This document shows, one piece after another, positions 22,545-32,690 of a DNA stretch of 64,000 nt. The DNA is taken from positions 1,306,391 to 1,370,390 of the forward strand of contig JAJHZJ010000043.1 of the NCBI GenBank assembly GCA_023548195.1. Direction: 5' to 3'. The notes beneath the pieces were generated by a model. It did no database searches. It saw only the letters and a list, made by a program, of their open reading frames with translations, and was not told where the DNA came from. Position 1 is the first letter of the stretch; each line of letters starts with the position of its first letter. Position numbers and translations under genes: made by a program. Source of the stretch: Bettongia penicillata ogilbyi (taxonomy: Eukaryota > Chordata > Mammalia > Diprotodontia > Potoroidae).

Positions 22545-23385
22545 CATAGCAGTATCATGGGATCTCAGACTTTCAGAGCTGGCAGTGACTTCAGAGGCAT
22601 CTTGTCCACCCAGATCTGAACAGAAAATGCCCCCATAGCATGGCTGAGAACTGACCTTGAAGCCTCTGCTCACAGACCTCCAGTGATGGAGATCTGTCTC
22701 CTCAGAGAGCTTGTTCCACTTGGGGCCAGCTCTCCACATTAGCAGGATTTACATCTTGAAAGCTAATTCTCTGTAACTCCCCACTCCACACCCCACTGGT
22801 TCTCCTCTGGTCTGGACTGGGCTGAATGGAGCAGATTGAATCCTTCCTTCCCACGATGACCCTTCAGATATTTAAAAACCAAACTAAACCAAACAAACCA
22901 CAGAATTACAATGTTCCCTGAGTGGCTGTGTGGGGGGGCTGGCTCCCTCATTAAGAGGAAGCCCTGGATTCAAGTCTTGACTCTTTAACTCCTCCTGGTG
23001 GAAAGATCCTCTTTTCCCTGTGCTTCAGGCAGTGCTGGGAGAGGTAGTTCTAAATGTGCGGCTGATCTATGTGGGAGGAAGACATTTCTATACCAGGTGC
23101 TCTCCACATTGAAAAAACACAGATCAAAACTCATCCTAGCGAGAAAAAAAGTTTCTCCCAAGTCATCTTTTTTTACAGGCAAAAAAGCCCTGATCCCTTC
23201 ACCTTGTACTCATATTGTGCCATCTCAAGGCTGTTCCCCTATTCTAGCTGCCTCCCTGAGGACACCCAGCTTATCCACATCCTTCCTAAACTGTGCTGTC
23301 CAAAACTGAACACTGCCCTCCAGTCATGGGATGATCATCTCCCTTGTCCCAGGGCTGAGACTACATTAACTATCTCAGCTGTCCT
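22545..23385 (-). mobile_element. CR1/L3-type LINE, minus strand, interrupted
   Basis: Two collinear CR1/L3 blocks. 22545-22880 has 'ggtctggactgggctgaatg' and 'gacccttcagatatttaaaa'; 23100-23385 has 'tccacatccttcctaaactg' and 'ctgtccaaaactgaacactg'. The 22885-23095 segment between them contains 'tggattcaagtcttgactc', possibly a nested SINE remnant. Confidence 0.7.
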
Positions 23386-24180
23386 ATCAGTCAACCATGC
23401 ATTTATTAACCTCTAACTATATGTTAGGATTTAGGCTAGAGTACTGGGTTTAGAAGAAGGCAGGAACACAGTCCCTGGCTTCAGGGAGCTCCCAATATAT
23501 TGGGAAGACAACTTTCAAAGAACTAGGTTCATATGCTATAAATACAGTGGGAGTGGGCTATAAATACAGAGGGAGTGGGCTATAAATACAGTGTGTGCTT
23601 GTCACAGGGCAGGACACCAAGAAGATCTCTTGCAGAAGGTGGACTTGACCTGTATTCCAAGAGACCCAAGAACCGAGAGGAGGTGATGAGGAGTCAGTGT
23701 ATCCCAGGCATAGGGGATGGCCACTGAACAAACCTGGAGTTGGGAGACAGTGATGGTTCATATTTGTTATCTGGCACCTACTATGTACCAGCTACTGTGG
23801 AAAGTGAGAAGGATACAAAGAAAGGCAACCAGATAGCCATCTCTGCTCACCTGTATCTCATGGGCGTGTGGTTGGGTGGCATGGTCAGACCTTCACTTCA
23901 AAGGCTGAGTGGAGGGTGGGCTGGAGTTGGAAGATCCCTGTGGCAGGAAGACTGACCCAGACATGAAGGTGATGATACAGGCTAGAAGAGGTGAGAGCGC
24001 ATGTTGGGCTGGTGTTTGTGGGGATGGAGATGATGGAGTGTGTCAGAATGTCAGAGGCAGAAATGATAGGATTGGTGGCAGAAGGGGAGTTATGAGTCAT
24101 GGATGATGCCCACGGGGTGAGCCTGAGGGACTGTGAGGTTGGTGGTGCCTGAGAAAGTAAGAGAAAAGTTAGGAGCCTCC
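23386..24180 (-). mobile_element. L2 LINE 3' region, minus strand
   Basis: Inverted L2 landmarks: 'catgcatttattaacctct', 'cccaatatattgggaagac', 'tgcagaaggtggacttgacc', 'catggtcagaccttcactt', 'gctgagtggagggtgggctg'. A 22-bp tandem repeat lies inside (separate entry) and a second short SINE-like piece near 23765-23790. Confidence 0.75.
23535..23593 (+). repeat. 22-bp tandem repeat with TATAAATA core
   Basis: The unit 'gctataaatacagtgggagt' plus 'gg' starts at 23535, 23557 and 23579 (period 22, the third partial). Each unit carries CTATAAATAC. Confidence 0.9.
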
Positions 24181-24209
24181 CTCTCTCTCCCTGCCCCACC
24201 CCAGATCCA

Positions 24210-24960
24210 AGCTATTGGCCAATGTCCATTGACTTCAGCTCTGCAGCATCTCTGGGATATGCCCCCTTCTCTGCTCTAATCCTGTCCCCTCCCTGCTGTG
24301 ACCCTCATCACCTCCCACCTGGAACATTGCCATAGCCACTGGGGAGGGTTTGTGTGCCCCAAATCTCTCTCCACTCCAGACCAACCTCCAGTCAGCCCCC
24401 AAAGGAATTTTCCTAAAGCACTAACTATGTCACCCCTTACTTATCAAACTCCGATGACTCCCTAGGGCCTCCAGGAGTGTGTAAAATGCTCTGGTTGGCA
24501 ATCAAAGCCCTTCCAACCTGCTCCTTCCTATCTTTCCAATCTTATTCCACTTCATTCCCCTTCCTCTCCTCCGACTCAGTGATACTGGCCTTCTGGCTGC
24601 TCCATGAACAAGACCCTCCATCTCTTGGCTCTGGGATTTCTCTCTGGCCATCACCTGTGTCTTTAAGGCTCTCTCTTCTCTGCCCCAACTTCTGACCTCC
24701 ATGGCTTCCTTTAAAGCCCAGCAGAATCTCCATTCCTAGAGGAAGCCTTCCCCAATCCCTCTTCATTCCAGAATCTTCTCCCTCTGTTGGCTGTTCGTCC
24801 TATGTCCAGTTTGCTTGTACAGACTTACTTGCATGATGCTTCCCCCACTGGATCACAAGGTCCTTGGGGGGCAGGGCTGCTCTTTTGTCCTGTTTTGTAT
24901 CCCTAGCACGCACCACAGGACTTCACACACAGTAGGTGCTTAATAAATGCTGGCTGGTTG
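24210..24960 (+). mobile_element. L2 LINE 3' region, one of the longest plus-strand copies
   Basis: About 750 bp collinear with the L2 3' region: 'acctcccacctggaacattg', 'ttcctaaagcactaactatg', 'aactccgatgactccctagg', 'caatcaaagcccttccaacc', 'gatactggccttctggctgc', 'gaggaagccttccccaatcc', ending 'acagtaggtgcttaataaat'. No intact frame. Confidence 0.92.
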
Positions 24961-25009
24961 GGGATGTTAGAGGGGGATTCTTGTGTAGGTGCACACTGAT
25001 GTTCCTTCC

Positions 25010-25318
25010 AGCACTGAGACTGTACTCCTCAAAATCTTTCAGCTGCTCCCCACTGATGACTGGATAAAGTATGGACTCTGCCTCCTAGTTTTTGAACCCT
25101 AGCCCTTCACTCACTGTGTGATTCCAGTGTGCCTTTTCAGCCTTATTTCCCATCGCTCCCCTTTTGTCCTCAGAGTTCTGGCCCAGCTTGACTCCTCTCT
25201 GGTCCTCATTCTCATCATCACCTCTCCCAGGCACCCTCCCTTCCTCAGGGGCCCTCCTCAGCATGTACCTTCGGGAAGTTCTTGTATAAATGGCTTTTGT
25301 GCCCCCGTGGAGCTCTGA
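25010..25318 (+). mobile_element. L2 LINE fragment
   Basis: 'ctgctccccactgatgactg', 'ggataaagtatggactctgc', 'tttgaaccctagcccttca' match the L2 block just upstream of the 3' end, in plus orientation. Confidence 0.65.
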
Positions 25319-26060
25319 GAATTATGTCTAGGGCCAGTTAGAACAATCATTAGAGAATGCAGTGAAACTGGAGTAGGTGAGACTGAGGCTCAGAGAGGGA
25401 CCTCAACTGGGACTCAGAAGAACCCTGGTTAAAGTCCCACCTCACACGATGACCAGGGTGACCCTCAGCTGCAATTCCTAACAGGCCAAATGAGGGCAGC
25501 AACGATTCTTGGAGGAAGGGGAGAAAGGGAGGATCCAACAGGATTCCTGAGATTCAGTGCCAATGGCAGCCACCATGTCTTGTGACTTCATCATTGGGCC
25601 CAGAATGCAGATAGGACTTTGAGATGGGATGTCCATGAAGGCAGAATGGCTCGCCATAATCCTGTGGTTTGGGATAGATTTGAAAAAAAAATTGTGAACT
25701 GCTCCCATATGGCAGCTAGAGAGTGAGCTTTGGGGGTGAGTCGAAGTCTTGTCTTGGGGCCCCAACTGCCTTGTCTGTATTGTTCTTTTCCCCTGAGCAT
25801 AGGTGACCCAACAGTGATCTTGAAATGGATGTATCTGGCTTGGGAGGCACCTTTGTGTACTTGAGATGTTGGTGCTTCTGGTTTTCTTTTTCAGACAGTG
25901 CTAGCTGCCCCAAGGGAGAGGAAAATGAGCAGAGATGAGCCTCACCTCTGGCCTGGCTTGACAGAAGTGTGCCCAGAGGGAATTGTTCGGCTGGTGCACC
26001 AAGTGGGGTAAAGTGGGCGAGGTTGTTTTAGACACCCCACAAACTTCATTAGATCTTGCT
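25319..26060. other. Unassigned sequence with a weak SINE trace
   Basis: About 740 bp. 'ctgggactcagaagaaccct' and 'taaagtcccacctcacac' near 25408-25446 faintly resemble a CORE-SINE box B region. Nothing else recognised. Confidence 0.45.
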
Positions 26061-26165
26061 GCTTTGCTTTTATTAAGCTTCTACTAAGTAATGATCACTG
26101 TGCTAAGGGCTGGGGGTGCAAAGAAAGGTAAGCAGTCTGTGCTCTCAAGAAGCTCACAATTTAAT
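26061..26165 (-). mobile_element. L2 LINE 3' terminal fragment, minus strand
   Basis: 'tttattaagcttctactaag', 'ctgtgctaagggctgggggt', 'caaagaaaggtaagcagtct' and 'tcaagaagctcacaattta' are the inverted last ~100 bp of L2. Confidence 0.75.
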
Positions 26166-26189
26166 GTGGGTTAAGTATCTACCCTTGAG

Positions 26190-26430
26190 GCAATTGGAAT
26201 AATGGATAGAATGGAATCAGGAAAACCTGAGTTCAAATCTGGCCTCAGCAACTTATTAGTTGTATGACCCTAGACAACTGATGTCACAGTGCCTGACTCA
26301 GTTTCCTCAACTGTAAAAGAAGGATAACAGCATCTACCTCCTAGGTTGTTGTGCAGATGAAATGAGGTAATATTTATAAAAAGAACATGGCTGGCACACA
26401 GTAGGTGCTGTGTAAATGCTTATTCTCTTC
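26190..26430 (+). mobile_element. CORE-SINE with L2-like tail
   Basis: 'cctgagttcaaatctggcct' (box B), 'gtatgaccctagacaactg' (CORE), 'ctcagtttcctcaactgtaa', 'aggttgttgtgcagatgaaa' and 'tggcacacagtaggtgctg' in order, essentially full length. Confidence 0.9.
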
Positions 26431-26619
26431 CATTGAGCATTATTGTGGCTTGTTTCATTTTTTTTGTGAGCATACACTCACGGATCTTGTGTGCTAAACA
26501 TTTCTTCTTCTACAGAGGATAAACAGTGCTATACTGGATGTTCCCTGTACATTGAACCTCTTTCTACTCCTTCCCCCTTTATGAAGACCTCCCAACCCTC
26601 TCTTTGGTGCTCAGCCCCA

Positions 26620-26765
26620 CTCAGCTTTGAGTCAGTTCCGGGGGCCTGACAGGCTCTCATTAGTAGAGATGGGGAGGCTGCCGTTGCCCCTGCTCCTTGG
26701 GACCTGCAGGAGTTCACTTACTTACACATACAAAGTTAATTAAGGTCCTGGGCATTAATTAGAAA
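26620..26765. promoter_or_regulatory. Candidate conserved element with paired TAAT motifs
   Basis: Contains the palindrome TTAATTAA at 26736-26743 and 'gcattaattagaaag' 15 bp further on, both homeodomain-type sites, plus 'cattagtagagatgg' at about 26659. It runs directly into an L2 3' end. Inference only. Confidence 0.25.
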
Positions 26766-26862
26766 GCTCCTTGAAGGCAGTGGCTATATTTCTTCTGGCA
26801 GAGGTATCTTTCTGGCCCCAGAGGCTTACCCCAAACAGTCACTGAATAAATGCTTGTGGGAT
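26766..26862 (+). mobile_element. L2 LINE 3' end
   Basis: 'agctccttgaaggcagtggc' and 'gtcactgaataaatgcttgt' match the last ~100 bp of L2. Confidence 0.7.
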
Positions 26863-27204
26863 TCCATTAGATCTGAGTGCATTGAAATCCTGAGAACTGG
26901 GGCTAGTCAGCATAGATGTTGGGGGGAATTGCCACATGGGATGATCCAGCTGGTGCAAGAAGACGCTGGTTAGGACCTGGTGGTGCCTTAGCTGGTGATT
27001 CAAGGGGACAACCCCTAGCTGATCCAAAGGACAGCAGAATTCTCTGTGTGGTCAAAGCTGTGGCTTGGACTTTGTGCCCTGGAACCCAAAGTAAAGTAAG
27101 GTGGCCTAGGTAGAGGCAAGGAAGAACTTGAGGCCCCATTACCCCATGCTGAGGGAAGGGGAGGCTCTCCCTCTTACAGATCACCTGAGAGTTTCCAATC
27201 CTAC
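26863..27204. other. Unassigned sequence
   Basis: No repeat or gene recognised. Confidence 0.5.
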
Positions 27205-28015
27205 CCAAGAAGCATTTATTAAGAGGGCACTGTGTTTCGAGCTAGAATTCCGAGACACAATGATAAAATGACAGCCCTTTCCATCAAGAAAGTTATGTTC
27301 TCCCAGATTAAAGGAGGAGTGTGTACAGCATTTACCCAGAGTAGTAAAGATGTGATCATTTGATTGCGGAGGGTTCAGGAGAGTCTTCCTGTGGGAAATA
27401 ACACATATGTCACCTTTGAAGAATGTCAGGGTTTCTGAGAGGTGGAGGTAAGGAGGGATTTCATACTATCGGCATGGAGGCAGCCAAGGCAATGGTCTAG
27501 AAGTAGGAATTTAGAGAGTGGGTGAGTTTGGCTGCAACACAGACTTGTGGAAGGGGAGTGATGTGAACTCATCTAGTAAAGGTATGCTGGAGCGAGTTTG
27601 TGGAGAGCTTGCAATGAACACCTGAAGATCTGGTGTTTTGTTATGAAAACAAGAAAGTCCTTAAAGAACAGGGGGTGACATGGCCAGACAGGGCTGTAGG
27701 AAAGCTGTTTCAGAGCTGAGTGGAGATGACATGGGGAGCCAAATAGGAATTAGGAGGTGACTGGGAAGATGGTAAAGCTATCAACAGAAATATGGAGGGA
27801 TTCATTTAGAAGGCAGCAGATGACTTTTATTTTGAGTATGTTGACTTTGAAATGCTTAGGGGTCATCTACTTTAAAATATCCAGTGAGTAGCTGGTATAT
27901 CTAAGCTCTGAGATGAGCTGGAGATCATTGGCACAGATGATAATTAACTCACAGGAGCTTATGAGGTCACCAAGTGAGAGGTCAAAGAAAAGAGGCAACA
28001 AGACCAACTGAGGGT
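27205..28015 (-). mobile_element. L2 LINE 3' region, minus strand, ~0.8 kb
   Basis: Inverted order: 'agaagcatttattaagaggg', 'ggagagtcttcctgtgggaa', 'aagtccttaaagaacagggg', 'gtgacatggccagacaggg', 'tttgagtatgttgactttg', 'gagatcattggcacagatga', 'gcttatgaggtcaccaagtg'. Collinear with the copies at 10632 and 23386 but more diverged. Confidence 0.75.
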
Positions 28016-28194
28016 CTTCTATTTCTTTGCATTTGATGCCTTAGGAGAAATTTCACCTGGCCAGCCCTGATTTTGAGTCTGGTCAGCGTTCTGATTCTTG
28101 TTCTTCCAGAGTTGGTCCTGGCTTTGTAGAAATCTGGCAAATAGACTGATAGGGGCTCTTCATTCTGAAGAGACTTCCTGTGTATATACTGGGA

Positions 28195-28365
28195 CAAAAG
28201 AGAAAGAGAGGAAGGGAGGAAAGAAAGGAGGGGGGGGAGAGAGAGAGAGACAGAGAGAGAGAGAGACAGAGAGAGAGACAGAGAGACAGAGTCAGAGACA
28301 GAGAAGGAGGGAGGGAGGGAGAGAGAGGGCAGGAGAGAGCCAGAGCCAGAGTCAGAGATGGAGCC
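28195..28365 (+). repeat. GA-rich simple tract
   Basis: Interrupted (GA)n with GACA and GGA, about 170 bp, purine-only over long runs. Confidence 0.93.
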
Positions 28366-28495
28366 AGGAGGCTGTTATATCTTTTATCCTGGCAAGTGAG
28401 GGGAAAGAAGACATAGGGCTCCATGAACTTGCCCAATTCCTCACCAGCCAAGGGCAGATTTTTGAGCAAGGAAGACTCAGCAGGCTCAAAAAGTA

Positions 28496-28496
28496 A

Positions 28497-28593
<97 letters not shown>

Positions 28594-28700
28594 GAAGGAA
28601 GGAAGGAAGGAAGGAAGAAAGGAAGAAAGAAAGAAAGAAAGAAGGAAGGAAAGGAGGAAAGAAGGAAAGAAGGAAGGAAAGAAGGAAAGAAAGAAAAGAG
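28496..28700 (+). repeat. (GAAA)n/(GGAA)n tetranucleotide tract
   Basis: About 205 bp: near-perfect AAAG repeats to about 28592, GGAA units to about 28615, then a mosaic of AAAG and GGAA. Confidence 0.97.
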
Positions 28701-29109
28701 ATGTAGAGAGAAGCGCTACAGCTAGCTGAACAAGGCAGCAGCCCTGCTGAATCCCACCACCAGCAAGGTGGGTGGGGCCAGTCTGCCAACAGAACAGACC
28801 GTAGCTGGGCAGGCATGGGCAGGGCAGCTCTGGGCGTTGGGAGAGCTCATTATCTCTGAGTTAATTAGTTCACATGTTGGTGATTCTTGGAAGGGATGGA
28901 ATGAAGCCCTGAGCACCGCTTCAAGAGGCTGTACTGGGGAAGGTACCTCCCTCCTCCAGACAATGCAGAGCCTGCCTGAAATCTTGGCCTTAGCACTGAC
29001 TACACTAAGAAAGTCAAGTCCTAGGGCCTATACAATGTTGAAGGGAGACCTCCAGAGCAGGACAGGATGGATATCTAGAGGTACAAAGGGGGTTTTGATC
29101 TGTTTTGAG
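28701..29109. other. Unassigned sequence with an AT-rich homeodomain-like patch
   Basis: 'gctcattatctctgagttaa' followed by 'ttagttcacatg' at about 28846-28877 carries TAAT-type motifs. Otherwise unique and featureless. Confidence 0.4.
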
Positions 29110-29215
29110 GAGAAACCAAGCCCTGGATGTCAGTTTCTTCCTCTGGAAAATGAGGGGGCTGGGCTCAGAGACTTCTGAGTTCCCTTAGCTCTAGAGTTTT
29201 GGTCCTATAAATCCA
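29110..29215 (+). mobile_element. MIR-type SINE 3' half with CR1/L3-like tail
   Basis: 'gtcagtttcttcctctggaa' then 'gagacttctgagttccctta' and 'gctctagagttttggtccta', the CR1/L3-type 'gacctctgaggtcccttcca' tail. Confidence 0.7.
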
Positions 29216-29330
29216 AGGTGCTATTATGAAGCCTAATCAAGCAGTTTTCTCTCCTTCCAATGAAGACTGGGTGAGTTTGCCAACTGTGGAGGCAGAAACG
29301 CTCTGAAGCATCCAGAGTAGTGCTCACGGT

Positions 29331-29456
29331 GACTGTGGGGCCCCTTTAGCCAGGCTGGGATCCCAGCTTTATGACTGTGGGGTCCCTTTAGCCAGGCTGG
29401 GATCCCAGCTTTATGACTGTGGGGCCCCTTTAGCCAGGCTGGGATCCCAGCTTTAC
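29331..29456 (+). repeat. 42-bp minisatellite, 3 units
   Basis: Three units at 29331-29372, 29373-29414 and 29415-29456, identical except for one C/T change in unit 2 and the final base. Each contains the perfect 14-bp palindrome GCTGGGATCCCAGC. 42 is a multiple of three, so all frames stay open across it. Confidence 0.97.
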
Positions 29457-30014
29457 AGGACTCCAGTGGCCAGCAGGCTGGCAACTGTGGGCAGTGGGTA
29501 GCAAGCTCTCACTGGATTCTGTGCAAGCCAAGCTGGCTCAGCATCCCAATTCAACTGGGGAGGTATGAGCCTGTTAATGAAACCTGCTGATGCTTCTAAA
29601 TGAGTAGATCCCCACTAAATCTAAATCCCCACTCATCTAAATGAGAACCCCACTGAGGGCAAGGAGGTCAGGTACTCAAACTTTGGAAATAACAAGAAGG
29701 AATGTTGGCGCAACCCTGAGGAAAAGACTCAGAATTTCTAGGAAGCATTCAAAGAATTAGGTGTCTGGGAGGACAGACAGATGCCATCAGGGAAAACAGA
29801 CAGGCAGGGAAGGGGCTGTTCTCACTGCTGGTTTAGATTTCTCTTAGATCCCTCTGAGCTGAACCTGAGGGCTGCCCCTGACACCTCTGGGTCCCATATC
29901 CCATGTCCCTGACCCTGATTGGTAAACTCCAGTCTTGTTCTCCCAGGTCTCTGTGTCAAGCTTAGATAACCCAGCTCTAGGATATTGGGTCTGGGAGCTA
30001 TCTAGCTGAAGGAG
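29457..30014. other. Unassigned sequence
   Basis: No family recognised. A small local duplication, 'ccccactaaatctaaat' / 'ccccactcatctaaatgaga', lies at 29610-29647. Confidence 0.5.
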
Positions 30015-30215
30015 AAGCAAAGATTAGAGAATGGTGTTCTGACTTGGAGTCAGGAAAGCTTGGGTTCAAATCCAGCCTCAGTCATTTGATCTCTCTTCCC
30101 ACCCCAGTTTCCTCATGTATAAAATGTAGATAATAATAACATTTGCCTCATCAGGTGACTTTGAGGTACAAATGAGACAATCCTCTGAAAACTTCAGGTG
30201 CTCTGAGCCAGCCAG
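30015..30215 (+). mobile_element. CORE-SINE (MON1-like)
   Basis: 'tggagtcaggaaagcttggg', 'ttcaaatccagcctcagtca' (box B), a shortened CORE, 'cagtttcctcatgtataaaa' and 'gataataataacatttgcct'. Confidence 0.85.
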
Positions 30216-30439
30216 ATAGTACAACGAAGTGGACAACCAAGGGCTTTCGTCCCTGAGCCTGTGGGAGCAGGTCATCATGCTGGGCCAGGGCATTTTCCTG
30301 GACACATGACCGTGATGCCAGGAGCTACTTCAGTGGAGAATAAGCTCTGGAAAGTTCAGCCAAGCTGAGAAGGCTTTGAATGTGAACCTGGAGCCAGAGA
30401 GGCAACAGCTTCAGTTACATGGGTAAGGGGAAGCAGGGA

Positions 30440-30580
30440 ATATAAGCATTTGTTAGACATGTATTAGGTGCCAGGCACTGTGGTAAGTGTTTTACAAACA
30501 TCATCTCATTTGATTCAAGATTCTTTTCAGGTACAACAACTGAAGACCAAGCACTAAAATACTGAGGGGCTGCTATTTGC
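30440..30580 (-). mobile_element. SINE/L2-type tail fragment, minus strand
   Basis: 'tattaggtgccaggcactgt', 'ggtaagtgttttacaaacat' and 'catctcatttgattcaag' are the inverted tail shared by MON1-type SINEs and L2. Confidence 0.7.
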
Positions 30581-31384
30581 ATCAGAGGAAGGAGCTCCAA
30601 TCATGGAAATCAGAGATCCTTAAGGTATTGAAATATTTACCCTATTAGGAGGATCAAAGAAACCCTCAGAAGATTATCCCAACGTGCCAAGGAGGCGGTG
30701 AACTAACTGTAAAAGATATATCTACTCCCTAGTCCCTTTATGAGGCATCGTACAGTTCCCTTACTGGGTCAAGGTGGAAACCATGTGATTGGCTAAGCAG
30801 AAATATTAGTCAAATCTCTGGGGACTCCAATTATCCAAGTCCTGGACAAATTGTCATTAATTCAAGATGGAGATATTTTCACTCAGGAGATGCCTCTGGA
30901 GTGGACCTCAGGAGTGGGGGTAAAGCAGGAAATTTCTTTCCTTTGTTTCCCTACATGTTTTGACCATGGAACTTTAAAGAGAAGTCACTGGACCAGTAGA
31001 AGATAGTAAATTTAACAGGAAGCAGAGACACGTTCCAAAGTGACACAGACAGAAAAGACAATTTCCCGAGCTAGGAAGCAACATCCAGGATCATGATCCT
31101 GACAGCAGAGAAGGGAGATGGATGGAATGTGGAGAGTGGCAGACTTTGGGAATCCATGTGAGAGACCCATCAATAGAGATGTTACACCCAAGAAAAATTG
31201 CATGAGGACCCTCTGAAGGGAGAGAGAATCTGTGTCTTAGAGCATATGGAGCTGGGAGGTGCCTTTAATTCACTTGTATCTAACACATGTACACTGCTCT
31301 CATTGCATTTTAAATGGGAATGGGCATTGGTGTAGGAGACTGATTGGAGCAATGTTTTAGAGTTACCATTCTTACCACACCACT
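30581..31384. other. Unassigned sequence
   Basis: About 800 bp, AT-moderate, with no repeat family I can name and no coding signal. It could be a decayed LTR or older element. Confidence 0.45.
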
Positions 31385-31632
31385 GGGAGTAATTTTGATT
31401 TGTCTTCCAGTTATGTTTGACTCTTTGTGATGCCATTTAGGATTTTCTTGGTGAAAATAAAGTGGCTTGCCATTTCCTTCTCCAGCTCATTTTGCAGATG
31501 AGGAAACCAAGGCAATCAGGATTAAGGGACTTGCCCAGGATCACACAGTTAGTCTGAAGTTAGATTTGAATTCAAGTCTTCCCTGCTTCAGGCCTGGTAT
31601 TCTCTCCACTGTGCCACATAGTGGCTCCTAAA
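31385..31632 (-). mobile_element. CORE-SINE with BovB-type tail, minus strand
   Basis: Starts with the inverted RTE tail ('tgtttgactctttgtgatg', 'gccatttccttctccagctc'), then 'gcagatgaggaaaccaagg', 'cccaggatcacacagttag', 'gatttgaattcaagtcttcc' (box B) and 'ctctccactgtgccacatag' (head). Full length. Confidence 0.9.
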
Positions 31633-32690
31633 ACCATGATTTAAAAAGTCACATCTTCAAGAATCAGAAAGAAAAAATATTCCAAGCTATTAGTAGAGAA
31701 ATAAAACCAAGAAGTCAGAAGAGCAAGAAGAGGTATAGCTAAGCCCCTCATTCTCACACACTGCTTCAGTACAACTACAAATGCATCTAGAAAATGCATC
31801 CAACTTGATTAGGAAATCTGAGAAAAAAAACTGCAGTGAGTTGTATTTTCAGCCTAGGTAAGCCTAGGGAGACCACCTAGAGTTCCCTCTGCAGACACTG
31901 GGCCTGGGTCTAACCAGGAGTGACTGGGTAGAGCCTTCTGGTACAGAAAGAGACTGTACCCAGACAAGAAAAGGTCCCCAATCTAATAAATACAAGCACT
32001 AAATTGTACATTGGGCAGGGACAGATGAAAACTAGCAGCTTTGTCTCTCACTAGCTAGTTCCAGGTCCTAGATCTGGGTCTGAGTAAGGAGACTTGAAGT
32101 GTTCCAGGATAAGGAGGGAGCATGGGCCCTATGTTATGTAGCAAGCAAGGAGCAAGCTGTGTGATTGGGACCACAGGAGCAGAGAAAGGTCTCAGTTCCA
32201 GCTTCTATCCCTGTCTGAAGCTTGCAGATGAATGTTTATGGCAGGAATCCCAGACCAGAGGGGACCTCATAGTTCTGCCACTTGGAACCAACAGAACTTC
32301 CCTGTGATTGATGGTGTTGAGTCCAGTATCAGTCCAACTGAAGTTTAAATAGGGCAAGCCCCAAAGCATGTTGCTCAGACCCAAACCTCGATTGAGAATT
32401 TGAAGAGTTCAGACCAGGTTAGAAATCAGACTTTCTACTAGATTAGACCACTTTGATAGCTTACAGATTCCCATCCTGAATTGTCCCTGAGATCCTGTAA
32501 TAATAGCAAACACTTAATACCACAAGAAAACAGAAAGACAGTTTCAGACTTTTCCTCCAAAAGTTTGTGGAGATTGGACCTAAACAATAAGTCCAAGGTC
32601 AGGAAATTGACTAGTAGGATGAACAAACAAATAGATATTAAGAATCTCACCACAAAATATTATGGTACCAGGGATGTTTAAGACACATAC
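31633..32690 (+). mobile_element. Probable 5' region of a HAL1/L1 element
   Basis: A-rich plus-strand text with no named family of its own, lying immediately 5' of ORF1-like sequence in the same orientation. Assigned by position and base composition, not by a match. Confidence 0.35.

Noticed and set aside
23535..23593. TATA-box promoters
   Set aside because: TATAAATA repeats come from a tandem repeat inside an L2; no downstream gene or initiator.
29233..29484. Minus-strand frame with three 14-residue repeats as a repeat protein
   Set aside because: A 42-bp minisatellite keeps any frame open; no conserved flanking coding sequence.
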